Source of the DNA: Fibrobacter sp. UBA7003
GTDB taxonomy: Bacteria > Fibrobacterota > Fibrobacteria > Fibrobacterales > Fibrobacteraceae
Length of the DNA: 64,000 nucleotides
Direction: 5' to 3'
Assembly (NCBI GenBank): GCA_002449765.1
Contig: DJXN01000002.1
Location: 349,314-413,313 of the forward strand
The number at the start of each line of letters is the position of its first letter. Within the stretch, counting starts at the first letter, position 1. The position numbers were made by a program, and so were the translations under genes. The notes under the pieces were generated by a model. It saw nothing but the letters and a program-made list of their open reading frames with translations. It was not told where the DNA came from and did no database searches. Shown piece by piece: positions 50,476 to 60,108 of this stretch.

Positions 50476-52154
50476 TTCACTTGTTTAGCGAAGGAATCCT
50501 TCAGATCCACCGTGCGGTTGAACACCAGGTGGCCCGGCTTGGAATCTTCGCTATCGAGGCAGAAGTAGCCCTGGCGCATGAACTGGAAACGGTCTTCCAG
50601 CTTCGCGTTTGCGAGGCTCGGTTCCACCTTGGCCTGCTTGATCACCATGGATTCCGGGTTCAGGTAGTCGTGCCAGTCTTCGCCCTCGGGAACCGCAGCC
50701 GGATCTTCGAGCGTGAAGAGGTTGTTAATCAGGCGCACTTCGGCGTCCACGGCATGGGCCGCAGAAACCCAGTGGATGGTGCCCTTGACCTTGCGGCCAT
50801 CGGGAGTCTCGCCACCCTTGCTCTGCGGGTCGTATTCGCAGTGAATCACCGTCACCTTGCCGTTGGCGTCCTTCTCGACGCTCTTGCAGGTCACGAAGTA
50901 GGCGCCCTTCAGGCGGACTTCGCCATCCGGCTTGAGGCGGAAGTACTTCTTGGGCGGTTCTTCCATGAAGTCGTCGGCCTCGATGTAGAGTTCCTTACCG
51001 AAGGGGACTTCGCGGGTACCGGCAGCGGGATCGTTCGGGTTGTTTTCCACCTTGATCATCTCGACCTTGCCGTCTTCCCAGTTGTCAATCACGAGCTTCA
51101 CCGGGTCGATAACCGCCATCACGCGGTTCGCCGTCTTGTTCAGTTCTTCGCGGATGCAGAAGTACAAGAGGTTCACGTCGACCATGGAGTCGGCCTTCGA
51201 CACGCCAATGCGGTCGCAGAACTCGCGGATGGAACTGGGCGTAAAGCCACGGCGGCGGTAACCGCAAACCGTCGGCATGCGCGGGTCGTTCCAACCCATC
51301 ACGGCCTTCGTTTCCACCAGTTCCAAGAGCTTGCGCTTGCTCATCATGGTGTAGGTCAGGTTCAGGCGGGCAAATTCAATCTGCTGCGGGCGGTTGTCGA
51401 GGCCAAGTTCAATCAGGAACCAGTCGTACAGCGGGCGGTGCGCCTCGAATTCCAGCGTACAGATGGAGTGCGTGATGCCTTCGATCCAGTCGCTGAGCGG
51501 GTGGGCAAAGTCGTACATCGGGTAGATGCACCACTTGTCGCCGGTGCGGTGGTGGGTGCAGTGCTTGATGCGGTAGATGACCGGGTCACGCATGTTCATG
51601 TTCGGGCTAGCGAGGTCCACCTTCGCACGGAGGCACTTCTCGCCATCGGCGTACTTGCCGTCGCGCATTTCGCGGAAGAGCTTCATGTTCTCTTCGATGC
51701 TGCGGTCGCGGTAAGGGCTCGGGCGGCTGGGCTTGCCGGCATCGTTGCCGCGGTATTCCTGCATCTCGTCGCGAGTCAGGTCTTCCACGTAGGCCTTGCC
51801 CATCTCGATAAGCTTTTCGGCAAAAGCGTAAATCTGGTCGTAGTAGTCGCTGGCAAAGTATTCGCCGCCCTTCCATTCAAAACCGAGCCACTTCACATCT
51901 TCGCGGATGGAGTCCACGTATTCCACGTCTTCCTTGGAGGGGTTCGTGTCGTCAAAGCGCAGGTTCGTGATGCCGCCGAAATCCTTGTACTTGATGGCGG
52001 TACCGAAATTCAGGCAGATGGACTTGGCGTGCCCGATGTGGATGTAGCCGTTGGGTTCGGGCGGGAAACGGGTATGCACCTTGGTGCGCTTGCCCGTCTT
52101 GAGGTCGTTGACGATGATGTCCTGTACAAAATTCGAGGATTCAGGGATTTCCAT
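50472..52154 (-). CDS. glnS: Glutaminyl-tRNA synthetase
   Basis: The 560-residue class I synthetase charges tRNA(Gln). Signatures are [20 protein letters not shown] (HIGH motif), [16 protein letters not shown], the KMSKS-equivalent MMSKRKL, and the anticodon-binding beta-barrels at the C-terminus. The family reached bacteria by transfer from eukaryotes, so many bacteria lack it. The start at 52154 (MEIPESS) has AAAGG upstream; a 52220 extension is unlikely. The stop codon lies inside the palindromic element, whose terminal GTAATTCGCC supplies TAA after the last Lys codon. GatC in the window shows that an amidotransferase also exists. Confidence 0.96.
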   Translation of the reverse strand: MEIPESSNFVQDIIVNDLKTGKRTKVHTRFPPEPNGYIHIGHAKSICLNFGTAIKYKDFGGITNLRFDDTNPSKEDVEYVDSIREDVKWLGFEWKGGEYFASDYYDQIYAFAEKLIEMGKAYVEDLTRDEMQEYRGNDAGKPSRPSPYRDRSIEENMKLFREMRDGKYADGEKCLRAKVDLASPNMNMRDPVIYRIKHCTHHRTGDKWCIYPMYDFAHPLSDWIEGITHSICTLEFEAHRPLYDWFLIELGLDNRPQQIEFARLNLTYTMMSKRKLLELVETKAVMGWNDPRMPTVCGYRRRGFTPSSIREFCDRIGVSKADSMVDVNLLYFCIREELNKTANRVMAVIDPVKLVIDNWEDGKVEMIKVENNPNDPAAGTREVPFGKELYIEADDFMEEPPKKYFRLKPDGEVRLKGAYFVTCKSVEKDANGKVTVIHCEYDPQSKGGETPDGRKVKGTIHWVSAAHAVDAEVRLINNLFTLEDPAAVPEGEDWHDYLNPESMVIKQAKVEPSLANAKLEDRFQFMRQGYFCLDSEDSKPGHLVFNRTVDLKDSFAKQVK

Positions 52155-52248
52155 AGTTGAACCTTTGGTTTTTAACGGAACAAATATAAAAAAAAGCCCC
52201 CGAACGAATCGGGGACACATTCAAACCGGACGGGATGCCGTCGCAGTT

Positions 52249-53577
52249 CTAGTTCTTGGGAACCTGGGCGCCAGTGCCTTCCACGGCACCGAACAGTTCG
52301 AGCGCCTTCGCAAACGGATAGCGGTTCATGAACATCGTGGCGGAAGATTCCATCTTGCCGACCATGTTCATGCCCATCGCAGCACGGAAGGTGTTCGCCG
52401 GAGAATTCGGATCGTAATCGGTCTTTTCCTTGTAGCTTGCGTTGAGGAAGCCGTTCAGGTAGGCTTCGTCAAGCTTGCCCTTGAACACGGACGGATCCTT
52501 GAGAGTCTTGTTGCCTTCGACCTCGGCGAGCTGTTCCACATCCTCGAAGTCCTTGGCCCAGATACGCATGAACTGTCCACCGCCCGGAATCATGAGGTCG
52601 GCCTGCTTGTTCAGGAAGAAGATGTTGTTGGTCGCGGTCGTCACGCGGGCAGCTTCCTTCTTCTTGTCGCTATCGACATGGCCACGATCAAGGGCGGCCA
52701 TGATGGTGCAACCGATAATGTTGTGGTCGATGTAGGCGTTGAGACCCGGCATGTAGCGGTATCCGTAGCCCATGTCGCCCTGGTCCTTGAGACGAGACCA
52801 TGCAAAGAGCAGGGTGTTGTGATGGAACTTGACAACGGCATTTTCCTTGGCGCTGGAACCACGGAGTTCAAGACCTGCCATACGGAGCGCAACGAATATG
52901 TTGTTCGAAATTTCGGCCGTCCCCTTGAACATGCCGCGGATAGCGTAGTTGGGAGCGTTCACGAAGGCGCAGTTCTTGATGACCAAGTCGACGGTCGGGT
53001 TGTCGAGGTAGATTTCGGAAGTCTCGGTCGTGAGGACGCGGCCGGTCAGGTCCGGACCACCGACACCGGCAGCCCCGATCGGCTGCATCATACCGCTTTC
53101 CACGCCTTCAGGCTTGCCCGCACGGTTCGGATCCTTGTCACCGTTATAGGCGATGGAGTTGCCGCGGTTGAACAGGAGACCGTCAATGACGACCTTGCCT
53201 CCGTCCAGCTTGATCTGCATGGTGCCATTGCCCTTTGCCGTTCCGTTGGACTCGGCAGTGGGTTCGATCAGGGTCTTGTACTTGAGCACGTCGCGGGTCT
53301 TGAAATCGGTGGAATAACCGCCAACGATAGTCACCGGCTTGGTGACAAGGATATTGCCGCAGTCGAGCGTACCGAAGTAGTTACCCTCGGCAACGAGGAT
53401 GGTAGAACCAGCCGGAGCGGCATCGAGCGCCTTCTGGAGGTTCTTCATCGGCTTGTCGGCAGAAAGGCCGTCCTTGCGATTGGAACCGGTTTCCTTGCTA
53501 ACATAATAGGTATCGGCATAGGCGGACGTGCACAAGGCCGCAGCCAGAGCCATGACGAGAATTTTCATGTTTTTCAT
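52249..53577 (-). CDS. Secreted parallel beta-helix protein
   Basis: The 442-residue protein has a signal peptide (1-21, ending AYAD) and a right-handed parallel beta-helix body, with DTYYVSKETGSNRKDGLSAD, then STILVAEGNYFGTLDCGNIL and later KNCAFVNAPNYAIRGMFKGT, AEISNNIFVALRMAG and HHNTLLFAW. The N-terminal pattern matches the 'choice of DUF1565-like' entry of pectate-lyase-fold proteins. I see no defined catalytic triad, so whether it cuts or binds polysaccharide is unknown. AAAGGAG precedes the ATG, and TATATT lies further upstream. An independent gene by position. Confidence 0.82.
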   Translation of the reverse strand: MKNMKILVMALAAALCTSAYADTYYVSKETGSNRKDGLSADKPMKNLQKALDAAPAGSTILVAEGNYFGTLDCGNILVTKPVTIVGGYSTDFKTRDVLKYKTLIEPTAESNGTAKGNGTMQIKLDGGKVVIDGLLFNRGNSIAYNGDKDPNRAGKPEGVESGMMQPIGAAGVGGPDLTGRVLTTETSEIYLDNPTVDLVIKNCAFVNAPNYAIRGMFKGTAEISNNIFVALRMAGLELRGSSAKENAVVKFHHNTLLFAWSRLKDQGDMGYGYRYMPGLNAYIDHNIIGCTIMAALDRGHVDSDKKKEAARVTTATNNIFFLNKQADLMIPGGGQFMRIWAKDFEDVEQLAEVEGNKTLKDPSVFKGKLDEAYLNGFLNASYKEKTDYDPNSPANTFRAAMGMNMVGKMESSATMFMNRYPFAKALELFGAVEGTGAQVPKN

Positions 53578-53618
53578 ATTACTCCTTTAAAGTTTTGCGA
53601 AAATATAATACAAAAATC

Positions 53619-54317
53619 TTACCGACGGCGCTGTTCTTCGCGAATTTTTTCCATGCGGGCCTTGTACTTCGTGTTTACCGCGTTGAGCCTCTCATCCGTA
53701 AAAGCCTTCTTGAAAGACGAATCCATCATCCCGTAGATGGATTCACGCACGCCCTGGATAAAGAATCTCGCCTCGAAATCCTCACCGAAATTTTTTCTCA
53801 TCCCATCAAAGAGAATATCGATTGTCACGCCCTGCGTGTAGGAATACTTGACTATCATGGACGCCGTGTCCGCAAGGACAACCTTCTTGCCCGTGATCGG
53901 CCCTGCAATAGCAATCGGCGACGCGTTTTCACCCGCCTCCCTGCGTTCCTTTGCCACCTTGTCGTAGTGCTTGTTGACCGCATTTTGTTCTTCCGCCGAA
54001 AGCTGGAGTTTCCAACTTGAATCCTTCAGAGCCCTCTCGTTGTCGGCGATTCCCTGAATCATAGCATCGAGTTCAAGCATTGCGCCGACCCGCTGGGGCG
54101 TATTCATGTACGACGGCAACCCGTAGACCGAGCCCAGGATGTAAGCAAAAACTTGCATGTCGGTTGTCGTATCCACTGCGGAATTCTGCGGCTGGGCCGT
54201 ATTTTCCCGGACTGAAGCCTGAGCCTCGACCGCCTGCTTATCGGCCTTCTGCGGCTCATCCGATTCACAAGCAAGCAGCGCAAAGGCACAAACACACAAG
54301 GCAACAAAATTTTTCAT
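53619..54317 (-). CDS. Lipoprotein with two FKBP_N-like helical repeats
   Basis: The 232-residue protein has a lipobox (ALLACES, Cys about residue 17) and an Ala/Gln-rich linker. Two copies of the dimerisation module found N-terminal to FKBP-type prolyl isomerases follow. The first (about 55-125) has VFAYILGSVYGLPSY and ELDAMIQGIADNERAL; the second (about 150-230) has IVKYSYTQGVTIDI and EARFFIQGVRESIYG. The FKBP catalytic domain itself is absent. It may serve as a chaperone-like or dimerising lipoprotein. GAGG and TATAATATT lie upstream. Confidence 0.6.
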   Translation of the reverse strand: MKNFVALCVCAFALLACESDEPQKADKQAVEAQASVRENTAQPQNSAVDTTTDMQVFAYILGSVYGLPSYMNTPQRVGAMLELDAMIQGIADNERALKDSSWKLQLSAEEQNAVNKHYDKVAKERREAGENASPIAIAGPITGKKVVLADTASMIVKYSYTQGVTIDILFDGMRKNFGEDFEARFFIQGVRESIYGMMDSSFKKAFTDERLNAVNTKYKARMEKIREEQRRR

Positions 54318-54406
54318 AGTAAATCCTCTTTTGCCCTAAATATTATATATCTTTTGTAAGGATTATTTATAGTTCAGCCCCAGGTGGGCGGACAAAAGAG
54401 GTAAAA

Positions 54407-55300
54407 TTGAACCGTATCGACGGAAAAACAGAGACGCTCTGTATCTTCGGGCATCCGGTGGCGCACAGCAAGTCGCCCGCGATGCACAACGCCCTTTTCG
54501 AGGCGCTAGGAATCAACGCACGCTACCTCCCCCATGCACCAGAACCGGAAAAATTCGCGGACGCCATCCGCGGGTTCAGGGCAATGAATTTCCGGGGGGC
54601 AAACGTCACCATCCCGTACAAGACCGAATTCGTAGGTTGCGACGGAACCCCCAGGCTCGTAGACGAGCTTAGCAACATCAGCAAGTTTACCGGCAGCGTG
54701 AACACGCTATACTGGAAGGACGGAATTGTCGGGGGCACCCTCCGCGGAACGACAACCGACCCGTACGGCTGCATCCGCAACCTCGAAGAGAACGGCGTGA
54801 ACGTCAGCAACAAGCGCGTGGCGCTCCTCGGGAACGGCGGCGCCGCAAAGGCAATCGCGTTTACGCTCGTGGAACAGGGCAACGCGCTCACCATCGTGTG
54901 CCGCACGGCAGAAAAGGGCCAGGCGCTCGCCGACAGCCTTAATGCGGTATTTGTCGAGGTCGGGGTAAAGGTTTCGACCTTCGCCGACTTCGAAAGCATC
55001 TCCGCCGATTTCGACATCATCATCAACGCGACATCCGTGGGCATGACCCCGAACGAAGGCGAAAGCCCGCTCCCCGCGGAATGCCTCCACAAGGGGCAGG
55101 TCGTGTGCGACATCGTGTACGCGCCGCCGCGCACCAGGCTATTGCAGATGGCAGAGGCGAAGGGCTGCAAGGTCGTCACGGGCGAAGGCATGCTCGTACA
55201 CCAGGGGTTGGAAAGTTTCCGCAAGTGGTTCCCGAAGGAGACGGAGGGCCGCACCAACGAAGAACTGACTGCGATTATGCGCAAAGGGATGCAGGGCTAA
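54407..55300 (+). CDS. aroE: Shikimate dehydrogenase
   Basis: The 297-residue enzyme reduces 3-dehydroshikimate with NADPH. Signatures are CIFGHPVAHSKSPAMHNALF, GANVTIPYK with the catalytic Lys, GNGGAAKAIAFTL for NADP binding and GEGMLVHQGLESFRKWF. The start is TTG at 54407, chosen because AGAGG lies at 54398-54402 and the family N-terminus begins there; no upstream ATG is in frame. The gene is followed after 1 nt by the aroK-aroB fusion, so the two form a compact shikimate operon. Confidence 0.95.
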   Translation: MNRIDGKTETLCIFGHPVAHSKSPAMHNALFEALGINARYLPHAPEPEKFADAIRGFRAMNFRGANVTIPYKTEFVGCDGTPRLVDELSNISKFTGSVNTLYWKDGIVGGTLRGTTTDPYGCIRNLEENGVNVSNKRVALLGNGGAAKAIAFTLVEQGNALTIVCRTAEKGQALADSLNAVFVEVGVKVSTFADFESISADFDIIINATSVGMTPNEGESPLPAECLHKGQVVCDIVYAPPRTRLLQMAEAKGCKVVTGEGMLVHQGLESFRKWFPKETEGRTNEELTAIMRKGMQG

Positions 55301-55301
55301 C

Positions 55302-56912
55302 ATGAAAGAGCATATTTTCCTCACCGGATTCATGGCCAGCGGCAAGAGCCGCACGGGCCGCACCCTTTCCGAACGCCTGGGCCGCCCGCTCGTCGATACC
55401 GACGCAGTTATCGTCGAGCGCGCAGGCAAGAGCATCAGCGAGATCTTTGAACAGGATGGCGAAGCGAAGTTCCGCGAGATGGAACGCGACGTGATTGCAG
55501 AAATCGCGGCCAACGAGACACCCCAGGTGGTATCGCTCGGCGGCGGCGCCATCAACAATCCCGAAAACGTGAAGGTCATCCGCGAATCGGGAACGCTCAT
55601 CCGCCTGTGGGCCAAGCCCGAAATACTGAGTGAACGCATCGGCCGCAAGAACACGCGCCCGCTGCTCGCAAACCTCAGCGACGAGGAACGCCTCGCGAAA
55701 ATCAAGGTGATGCTCAAGGAGCGCGAAAAGAACTACGCGCAGGCGGATTTCAGCGTGGAAAGCACGAACGACGTGAACGATTCCCACATCATCGAGCGAA
55801 TCCTGCGCATGTTGCAGTTTTGGAAGAGCCACGCGCTCGATGTTTACCCGAGCAGCGGGGGCCGCTACCCCATCTTTATCGGGAAGGATATCGTCCCCGA
55901 GACGGCATGCCTGCTCGAAGGCCTGCAGCTCTCCCCCTCACACGAATTTCTGGTATGCACCGACACGACCATCGCGAAGGCGCAGGGCAACATGCTGAAC
56001 ATGCTCCGCGGCCAAGCCGGCAGGTGTCCCGTATTCAAGTTCCAGGCGGGCGAACGCAACAAGACGCTCCACAACCTGAACCAGCTTTTCACGTTCATGC
56101 TGCACCGCGGCTACACCCGCAAGAGTTGCCTTCTGCAGTTCAGCGGCGGTGTCGTTGGCGACATGGCCGGCTTCGGAGCCGCCACCTACCAGCGCGGCAT
56201 CCCGTTCATCCAGTTCCCCACGACCCTCCTCAGCATGGTCGACAGTTCCGTGGGCGGCAAGGTGGCGGTGAACCACCCCGAAGGCAAGAACATGATAGGC
56301 GCGTTCTACCAGCCCCGCGCGGTGGTTTGCGACATCTCGGTACTTTCGACCCTCAACGACACCGAATACCTCGCGGGCCTTGCCGAAATCGTCAAATACG
56401 GCGTCATCTACGACGAGGAATTCTTCCGCTACCTGGAAGGCAACGTAAATGCCATCAAGAACCGTGACTTCGATGCGCTCAAGCACATGATTTTCCGCAG
56501 CTGCCAGATCAAGGCAGAGGTCGTGGGCATCGACGAGAAGGAATCGGGCCTGCGCGCCATTCTCAACTACGGGCACACCTTCGGGCATGCCATCGAAAAA
56601 CTTACCGGCTACAACATGTTCAGCCACGGCATCGCGGTTTCGCTCGGGATGCGCGTTGCCGCAAGGGCCGCCGTAATGCTCGGTATGATGGATGCCGCGG
56701 CAGAGGCCCGCCAGAACGCGCTCCTCGATGCGCTCGGATTCCCGAAAACCTTTGGCGTGGATACGGAAAAGGCCTGGGATGCGATGGCGGTCGACAAGAA
56801 GGCCGAAAAGGGCACGCGCGTCTACATTCTGCCCACCAGAATCGGTGCGGTCGAAAAAGTGACGAACATCGAAAAAGAAATTGTAACGAAAGCATGGGAT
56901 GCAATTAGGTGA
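55302..56912 (+). CDS. aroKB: Bifunctional shikimate kinase / 3-dehydroquinate synthase
   Basis: The 536-residue fusion joins two shikimate-pathway enzymes. The N-terminal kinase (about 1-165) has P-loop TGFMASGKSRTG, the DTD shikimate-binding motif (LVDTDAVIVERAG) and SLGGGAINN. The C-terminal synthase (about 180-536) has FSGGVVGDMAGFGAATYQRG, FPTTLLSMVDSSVGGKVAVN, NMIGAFYQP, and the metal-ligand region with NYGHTFGHAIE and FSHGIAVSLGM. AroK-AroB fusions are known in a few bacterial lineages. The order kinase-synthase plus aroE upstream shows a pathway operon. Both active sites appear complete. Confidence 0.95.
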   Translation: MKEHIFLTGFMASGKSRTGRTLSERLGRPLVDTDAVIVERAGKSISEIFEQDGEAKFREMERDVIAEIAANETPQVVSLGGGAINNPENVKVIRESGTLIRLWAKPEILSERIGRKNTRPLLANLSDEERLAKIKVMLKEREKNYAQADFSVESTNDVNDSHIIERILRMLQFWKSHALDVYPSSGGRYPIFIGKDIVPETACLLEGLQLSPSHEFLVCTDTTIAKAQGNMLNMLRGQAGRCPVFKFQAGERNKTLHNLNQLFTFMLHRGYTRKSCLLQFSGGVVGDMAGFGAATYQRGIPFIQFPTTLLSMVDSSVGGKVAVNHPEGKNMIGAFYQPRAVVCDISVLSTLNDTEYLAGLAEIVKYGVIYDEEFFRYLEGNVNAIKNRDFDALKHMIFRSCQIKAEVVGIDEKESGLRAILNYGHTFGHAIEKLTGYNMFSHGIAVSLGMRVAARAAVMLGMMDAAAEARQNALLDALGFPKTFGVDTEKAWDAMAVDKKAEKGTRVYILPTRIGAVEKVTNIEKEIVTKAWDAIR

Positions 56913-56922
56913 GGAATAGCAT

Positions 56923-57906
56923 ATGAGCATATTAGTTACAGGCGGAACGGGAGGACTCGGATTCCATATCCTCTCGGCACTAAGTGGCACGAGCCGCGGA
57001 CTTTACAGTTTCAGCGATGAACAGCCGCAGCCCTGGCAGAAGGTGGACGGCGTGGAGTACCTCACTGGCGACATGCTGAACTTCAAGGACGTGCTGGAGA
57101 TGATGCAGAAGGTCGAGCCTACGCACATCTACCACCTCGCAAGCCAATCCTCCGTGGGGCTCAGCTACAAGAAGCCCTACGAGACCCTGAACATAAACCT
57201 GCTCGGCACGCAGACGCTCCTGGAAGCCGCAAGGCAGGTGGTTCCGAAGGCGAAAATCATGCTGCTCAGTTCAAGCGAAATTTACGGCCGCACGGAACAG
57301 CACCTCACCTACCTCCACAAGGAAACCGACCTGCCGAACCCGCTCACTCCCTACGCGACATCGAAGGCGTGCATGGAAATTCTCGGCAACCAGTTCCGCA
57401 ACGCAAACGACATGCACATCGTCGCCGTGCGCCCCTTCCATTTCACGGGTCCGCACCACAGCAGGCGTTTCGCAATCCCCTCCATTACCTACCAGCTGGT
57501 AAAGATAAAGTATTACCATGCCGAACCCGTTGTCTATTCGGGCAGTCTTGATATCAGCCGCGACGTGGTGGACGTTCGCGACGTTGCCCGCGGGATGATA
57601 CAGATTCTCAACACGGCCCCCTCCGGCCAAGTCTACAACATCTGCAGCGGAAAGTCCTATACCTTCCGCGAACTTGTCGACATGCTCGTCGAGATTGCTG
57701 ACGTGAGCGTGGACTTCCGTTTCGACCCCGCCTACGAACGCACGAACGACATTCCGCTTCTTGTGGGAGACCCCACCAAGGTGAACGAAATCGGCTGGAA
57801 ACCCATGATAAGCATCGAGGACAGCCTCACCGACCTCTTCAACGAGATGGTCGTACGCAGGCGCACAGAACTCAAGCTCGGCATGGGCAAGGACCTGCCT
57901 CTGTAA
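56923..57906 (+). CDS. NAD-dependent sugar-nucleotide epimerase/dehydratase
   Basis: The 327-residue extended short-chain dehydrogenase has the glycine motif TGGTGGLGFH (about 6-15). The catalytic YxxxK is in PYATSKACME, and the Ser/Thr upstream is in LLSSSEIYGR. The pattern HLASQSSVGLSYKKPYETLN resembles GDP-mannose 4,6-dehydratase or GDP-4-keto-6-deoxymannose reductase (Rmd). It likely feeds cell-surface glycan synthesis. AGGAATAGC precedes the ATG. It is 10 nt after the shikimate fusion and possibly cotranscribed. Confidence 0.87.
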   Translation: MSILVTGGTGGLGFHILSALSGTSRGLYSFSDEQPQPWQKVDGVEYLTGDMLNFKDVLEMMQKVEPTHIYHLASQSSVGLSYKKPYETLNINLLGTQTLLEAARQVVPKAKIMLLSSSEIYGRTEQHLTYLHKETDLPNPLTPYATSKACMEILGNQFRNANDMHIVAVRPFHFTGPHHSRRFAIPSITYQLVKIKYYHAEPVVYSGSLDISRDVVDVRDVARGMIQILNTAPSGQVYNICSGKSYTFRELVDMLVEIADVSVDFRFDPAYERTNDIPLLVGDPTKVNEIGWKPMISIEDSLTDLFNEMVVRRRTELKLGMGKDLPL

Positions 57907-57965
57907 CCGAAGACGACCCCTCCCCAAAAGCTCGTTCACTATGCGTCTCACGCATACTGAGCATG

Positions 57966-58026
57966 AAAATTAAGCATTTTGTGCATGTTCCGAAAAAATT
58001 TATATTATATGCGAAACATTTCGGAG
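57966..58026 (+). promoter_or_regulatory. Promoter of the exported redox operon with imperfect dyad
   Basis: TTGTGC (57979-57984) and TATATT (58001-58006) are 16 nt apart, a normal -35/-10 pair. AAAAT (57966-57970) and ATTTT (57976-57980) are part of an imperfect dyad with GCATG/GTGCATG flanks over the -35 box. That position fits an operator, perhaps for the LysR regulator at 60109. CGGAG (58022-58026) is the ribosome binding site. Confidence 0.4.
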
Positions 58027-58033
58027 TGGCAAA

Positions 58034-58435
58034 GTGAAACTCAAGTTTTTAACGCTATTTTCAATCCTTGCGCTCGCTGCGAGCGTGTTTGCGGAGAGTG
58101 CCATGAGCAACATTACGGTAAACCTGCGCTATACGGGTAAGAACGGGGCGGCAAAGAAGTTCGCCGAAGAGATGGTCTCTAGCGGGACGGTGGCGAAAAT
58201 CCGTGCCGAGAAGGGCAACATCCGCTACGAATATTTCCAGTCGCTGGACGATCCCGAGACTATCTTGCTGATTGACGCGTGGGAAAGCCAGGCAGCCATC
58301 GACGTGCACCACGCTTCGCCCATGATGAAGACGATTGCGAAACTCCGCGACAAGTACGACTTGAAAATGACGGTCGAGCGCTACACGCCCGACAACACCA
58401 TGCCCAAGACCGACGAAAAGTTCATCAGGAAGTAG
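58034..58435 (+). CDS. Exported antibiotic-biosynthesis-monooxygenase-like protein
   Basis: The 133-residue protein uses a GTG start with GGAG upstream. A signal peptide (1-20, ending VFAES) precedes an ABM/quinol monooxygenase fold. The ferredoxin-like barrel has NITVNLRYTGKNGAAKKFAE, then YEYFQSLDDPETILLIDAWE and a conserved His in AAIDVHHASPMM. Members act as cofactor-free quinol oxidases or haem oxygenases, normally in the cytosol. The signal peptide is clear here. It begins a three-gene run. Confidence 0.82.
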   Translation: MKLKFLTLFSILALAASVFAESAMSNITVNLRYTGKNGAAKKFAEEMVSSGTVAKIRAEKGNIRYEYFQSLDDPETILLIDAWESQAAIDVHHASPMMKTIAKLRDKYDLKMTVERYTPDNTMPKTDEKFIRK

Positions 58436-58439
58436 CCCT

Positions 58440-59039
58440 ATGAAATCGCCCGCGTTGTTTTCGACCTTGCTCCTGGCTCTGTTTTTGAGCCTCCTTGCTG
58501 CGTGTTCCGACGACAGTTCGTCTTCGCCGACAGGTGAGGTCACTCCGGCGAGTAAGTCCCGTGGCAAAACACTCGTGGCCTACTTCTCGAGAACGGGCAA
58601 CACCAAGCCACTGGCCGAATACGCTGCGGAATACCTAAGCGCAACATTATTCGAAATCACCGCGAAAATCCCCTACACCGACGAAGACATCGCCTATTAT
58701 ACGGACTGCCGCGCCGACCGCGAACAGAAAGACGAATCCGCCCGCCCCGAAATCGCAACCGCTGTCGAGAACATGGACGAATACGATACCGTCATCATCG
58801 CGCACCCGATATGGCACGGGATTGCACCCCGCATCATAAGCACGTTCCTCGAAGGCTACGACTTTTCCGGCAAGACCCTGCTCACTTTCTGCACGTCGGC
58901 TTCAAGCCCGCTGGGCCAAAGCGCCAAGCTGCTGCAGGAACTTACGCCCAATTCCACATGGCTCGAAAGCAAGCGCTTCGCCATCGGCACCAGCCGCGAG
59001 GAAATCGAAGAATGGCTGGAAGACGTTCTGCGCCCGTAA
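58440..59039 (+). CDS. Flavodoxin-like lipoprotein
   Basis: The 199-residue protein has a lipobox (LLAACS, Cys about residue 22) followed by a Ser-rich linker. A flavodoxin domain starts at about 42: the FMN phosphate loop is FSRTGNTKPLAEY, and the later HPIWHGIAPRIISTFLEGYDF and TFCTSASSPLG segments fit the group also annotated flavodoxin_4. FMN would have to be acquired by the exported protein. The gene starts 4 nt after the ABM stop codon and is followed 28 nt later by the amidohydrolase gene. Confidence 0.85.
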   Translation: MKSPALFSTLLLALFLSLLAACSDDSSSSPTGEVTPASKSRGKTLVAYFSRTGNTKPLAEYAAEYLSATLFEITAKIPYTDEDIAYYTDCRADREQKDESARPEIATAVENMDEYDTVIIAHPIWHGIAPRIISTFLEGYDFSGKTLLTFCTSASSPLGQSAKLLQELTPNSTWLESKRFAIGTSREEIEEWLEDVLRP

Positions 59040-59067
59040 CCCATAGTCGACCATCATCGGGATTGCC

Positions 59068-60105
59068 ATGAATTTTAAGAATTACTTAACTGCAAGCATT
59101 GTTTTGACCGCATCCCTGGCCGCGGCTGCCTTTGCCGGCGGTGCCATCGACGTCCATTCCCATGTGATTCCTGCGGATTATTTGGCCAATTTGCAAAAGC
59201 ATAACGCGCAGTTGGACGAAGGTTTTCCGCTCCCCAAATGGGACGTGAGCGCCCACCTGAAATGGATGGACGAAGCTCAGGTGCAAACCTCTGTTTTGAC
59301 GCTCGCTGCCCCGCAGCCCTATTTCGGCGACGCGAACGAAAGCGCCTCAATCATCCGCAAGGTGAACGAGGTCGGCTCATCCCTGAAAAAGCAACACCCC
59401 GGTCGATTCATGTACTGCGCGGCACTCCCGCTGCCCGACGTGAAAAAGTCCATCGCCGAAGCGGCTTACGCCCTCGATACGCTCAAGGCCGACTGCATCA
59501 AGCTTGCGACCAACGTAAAGGGGCAGTACCTGGGCGCGCCCGAACTGGACGCCCTGTTTGACTACCTGAATAAAAAGCACGCCGTCGTGATTTTGCACCC
59601 TCACAGGCCGGAGCCCGTCAACAAGGACGTAATGAAGCAGACCCCGCTTGCCATGCAGGAGTACCTTTCCGAAACGACCCGAGCTGTCACCAACATGATT
59701 TCTAGGAACGTGCTGGCTCGCTACCCAAACGTGAAAGTGGTGGTGCCCCATTGCGGCGCGTATCTCCCGCTCGCGTTGCCCCGCATGAAGTCGCTGATTC
59801 CCGTGATGCAGCAGAACAAGCTCATCGGGAATATCGACTGGGAAAAGAACCTGGCCTCGCTCTATTACGACCTTGCCGGAGCACACTCCGCAGAGACCAT
59901 CCGCATGATGCTTACCATCACCACGCCCGACCACCTGCTTTACGGCTCCGATTACCCCTACGTGGCGCCCAAGGTGCTTACCGCGAGCATCGAACGGCTC
60001 AAGGCGTATCTGAAAAAAGAGGCTGACCTTGCGCCCTATTACGATATGATTCTTGATGGCAATGCCCGCGCACTGTTTGGCGATAAGGCGACCAGCGGGA
60101 AATAG
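59068..60105 (+). CDS. Exported amidohydrolase (ACMSD-like metal-dependent hydrolase)
   Basis: The 345-residue protein has a signal peptide (1-24, ending AAFAG) and an amidohydrolase-2 TIM barrel. Metal ligands are the HxH of DVHSHVIP, a His in VVILHPHRPEP, a His in VVPHCGAYLP and the Asp of YGSDYPYV. This set matches the ACMSD/gamma-resorcylate decarboxylase group, which acts on aromatic acids. Activity in the periplasm is unusual. It converges on the LysR gene, 3 nt between stops. Confidence 0.88.
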   Translation: MNFKNYLTASIVLTASLAAAAFAGGAIDVHSHVIPADYLANLQKHNAQLDEGFPLPKWDVSAHLKWMDEAQVQTSVLTLAAPQPYFGDANESASIIRKVNEVGSSLKKQHPGRFMYCAALPLPDVKKSIAEAAYALDTLKADCIKLATNVKGQYLGAPELDALFDYLNKKHAVVILHPHRPEPVNKDVMKQTPLAMQEYLSETTRAVTNMISRNVLARYPNVKVVVPHCGAYLPLALPRMKSLIPVMQQNKLIGNIDWEKNLASLYYDLAGAHSAETIRMMLTITTPDHLLYGSDYPYVAPKVLTASIERLKAYLKKEADLAPYYDMILDGNARALFGDKATSGK

Positions 60106-60108
60106 ATT

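Noticed and set aside
50481..52160. 559-codon plus-strand frame opposite glnS
   Set aside because: Shadow of a highly conserved synthetase gene; composition typical of antisense frames.
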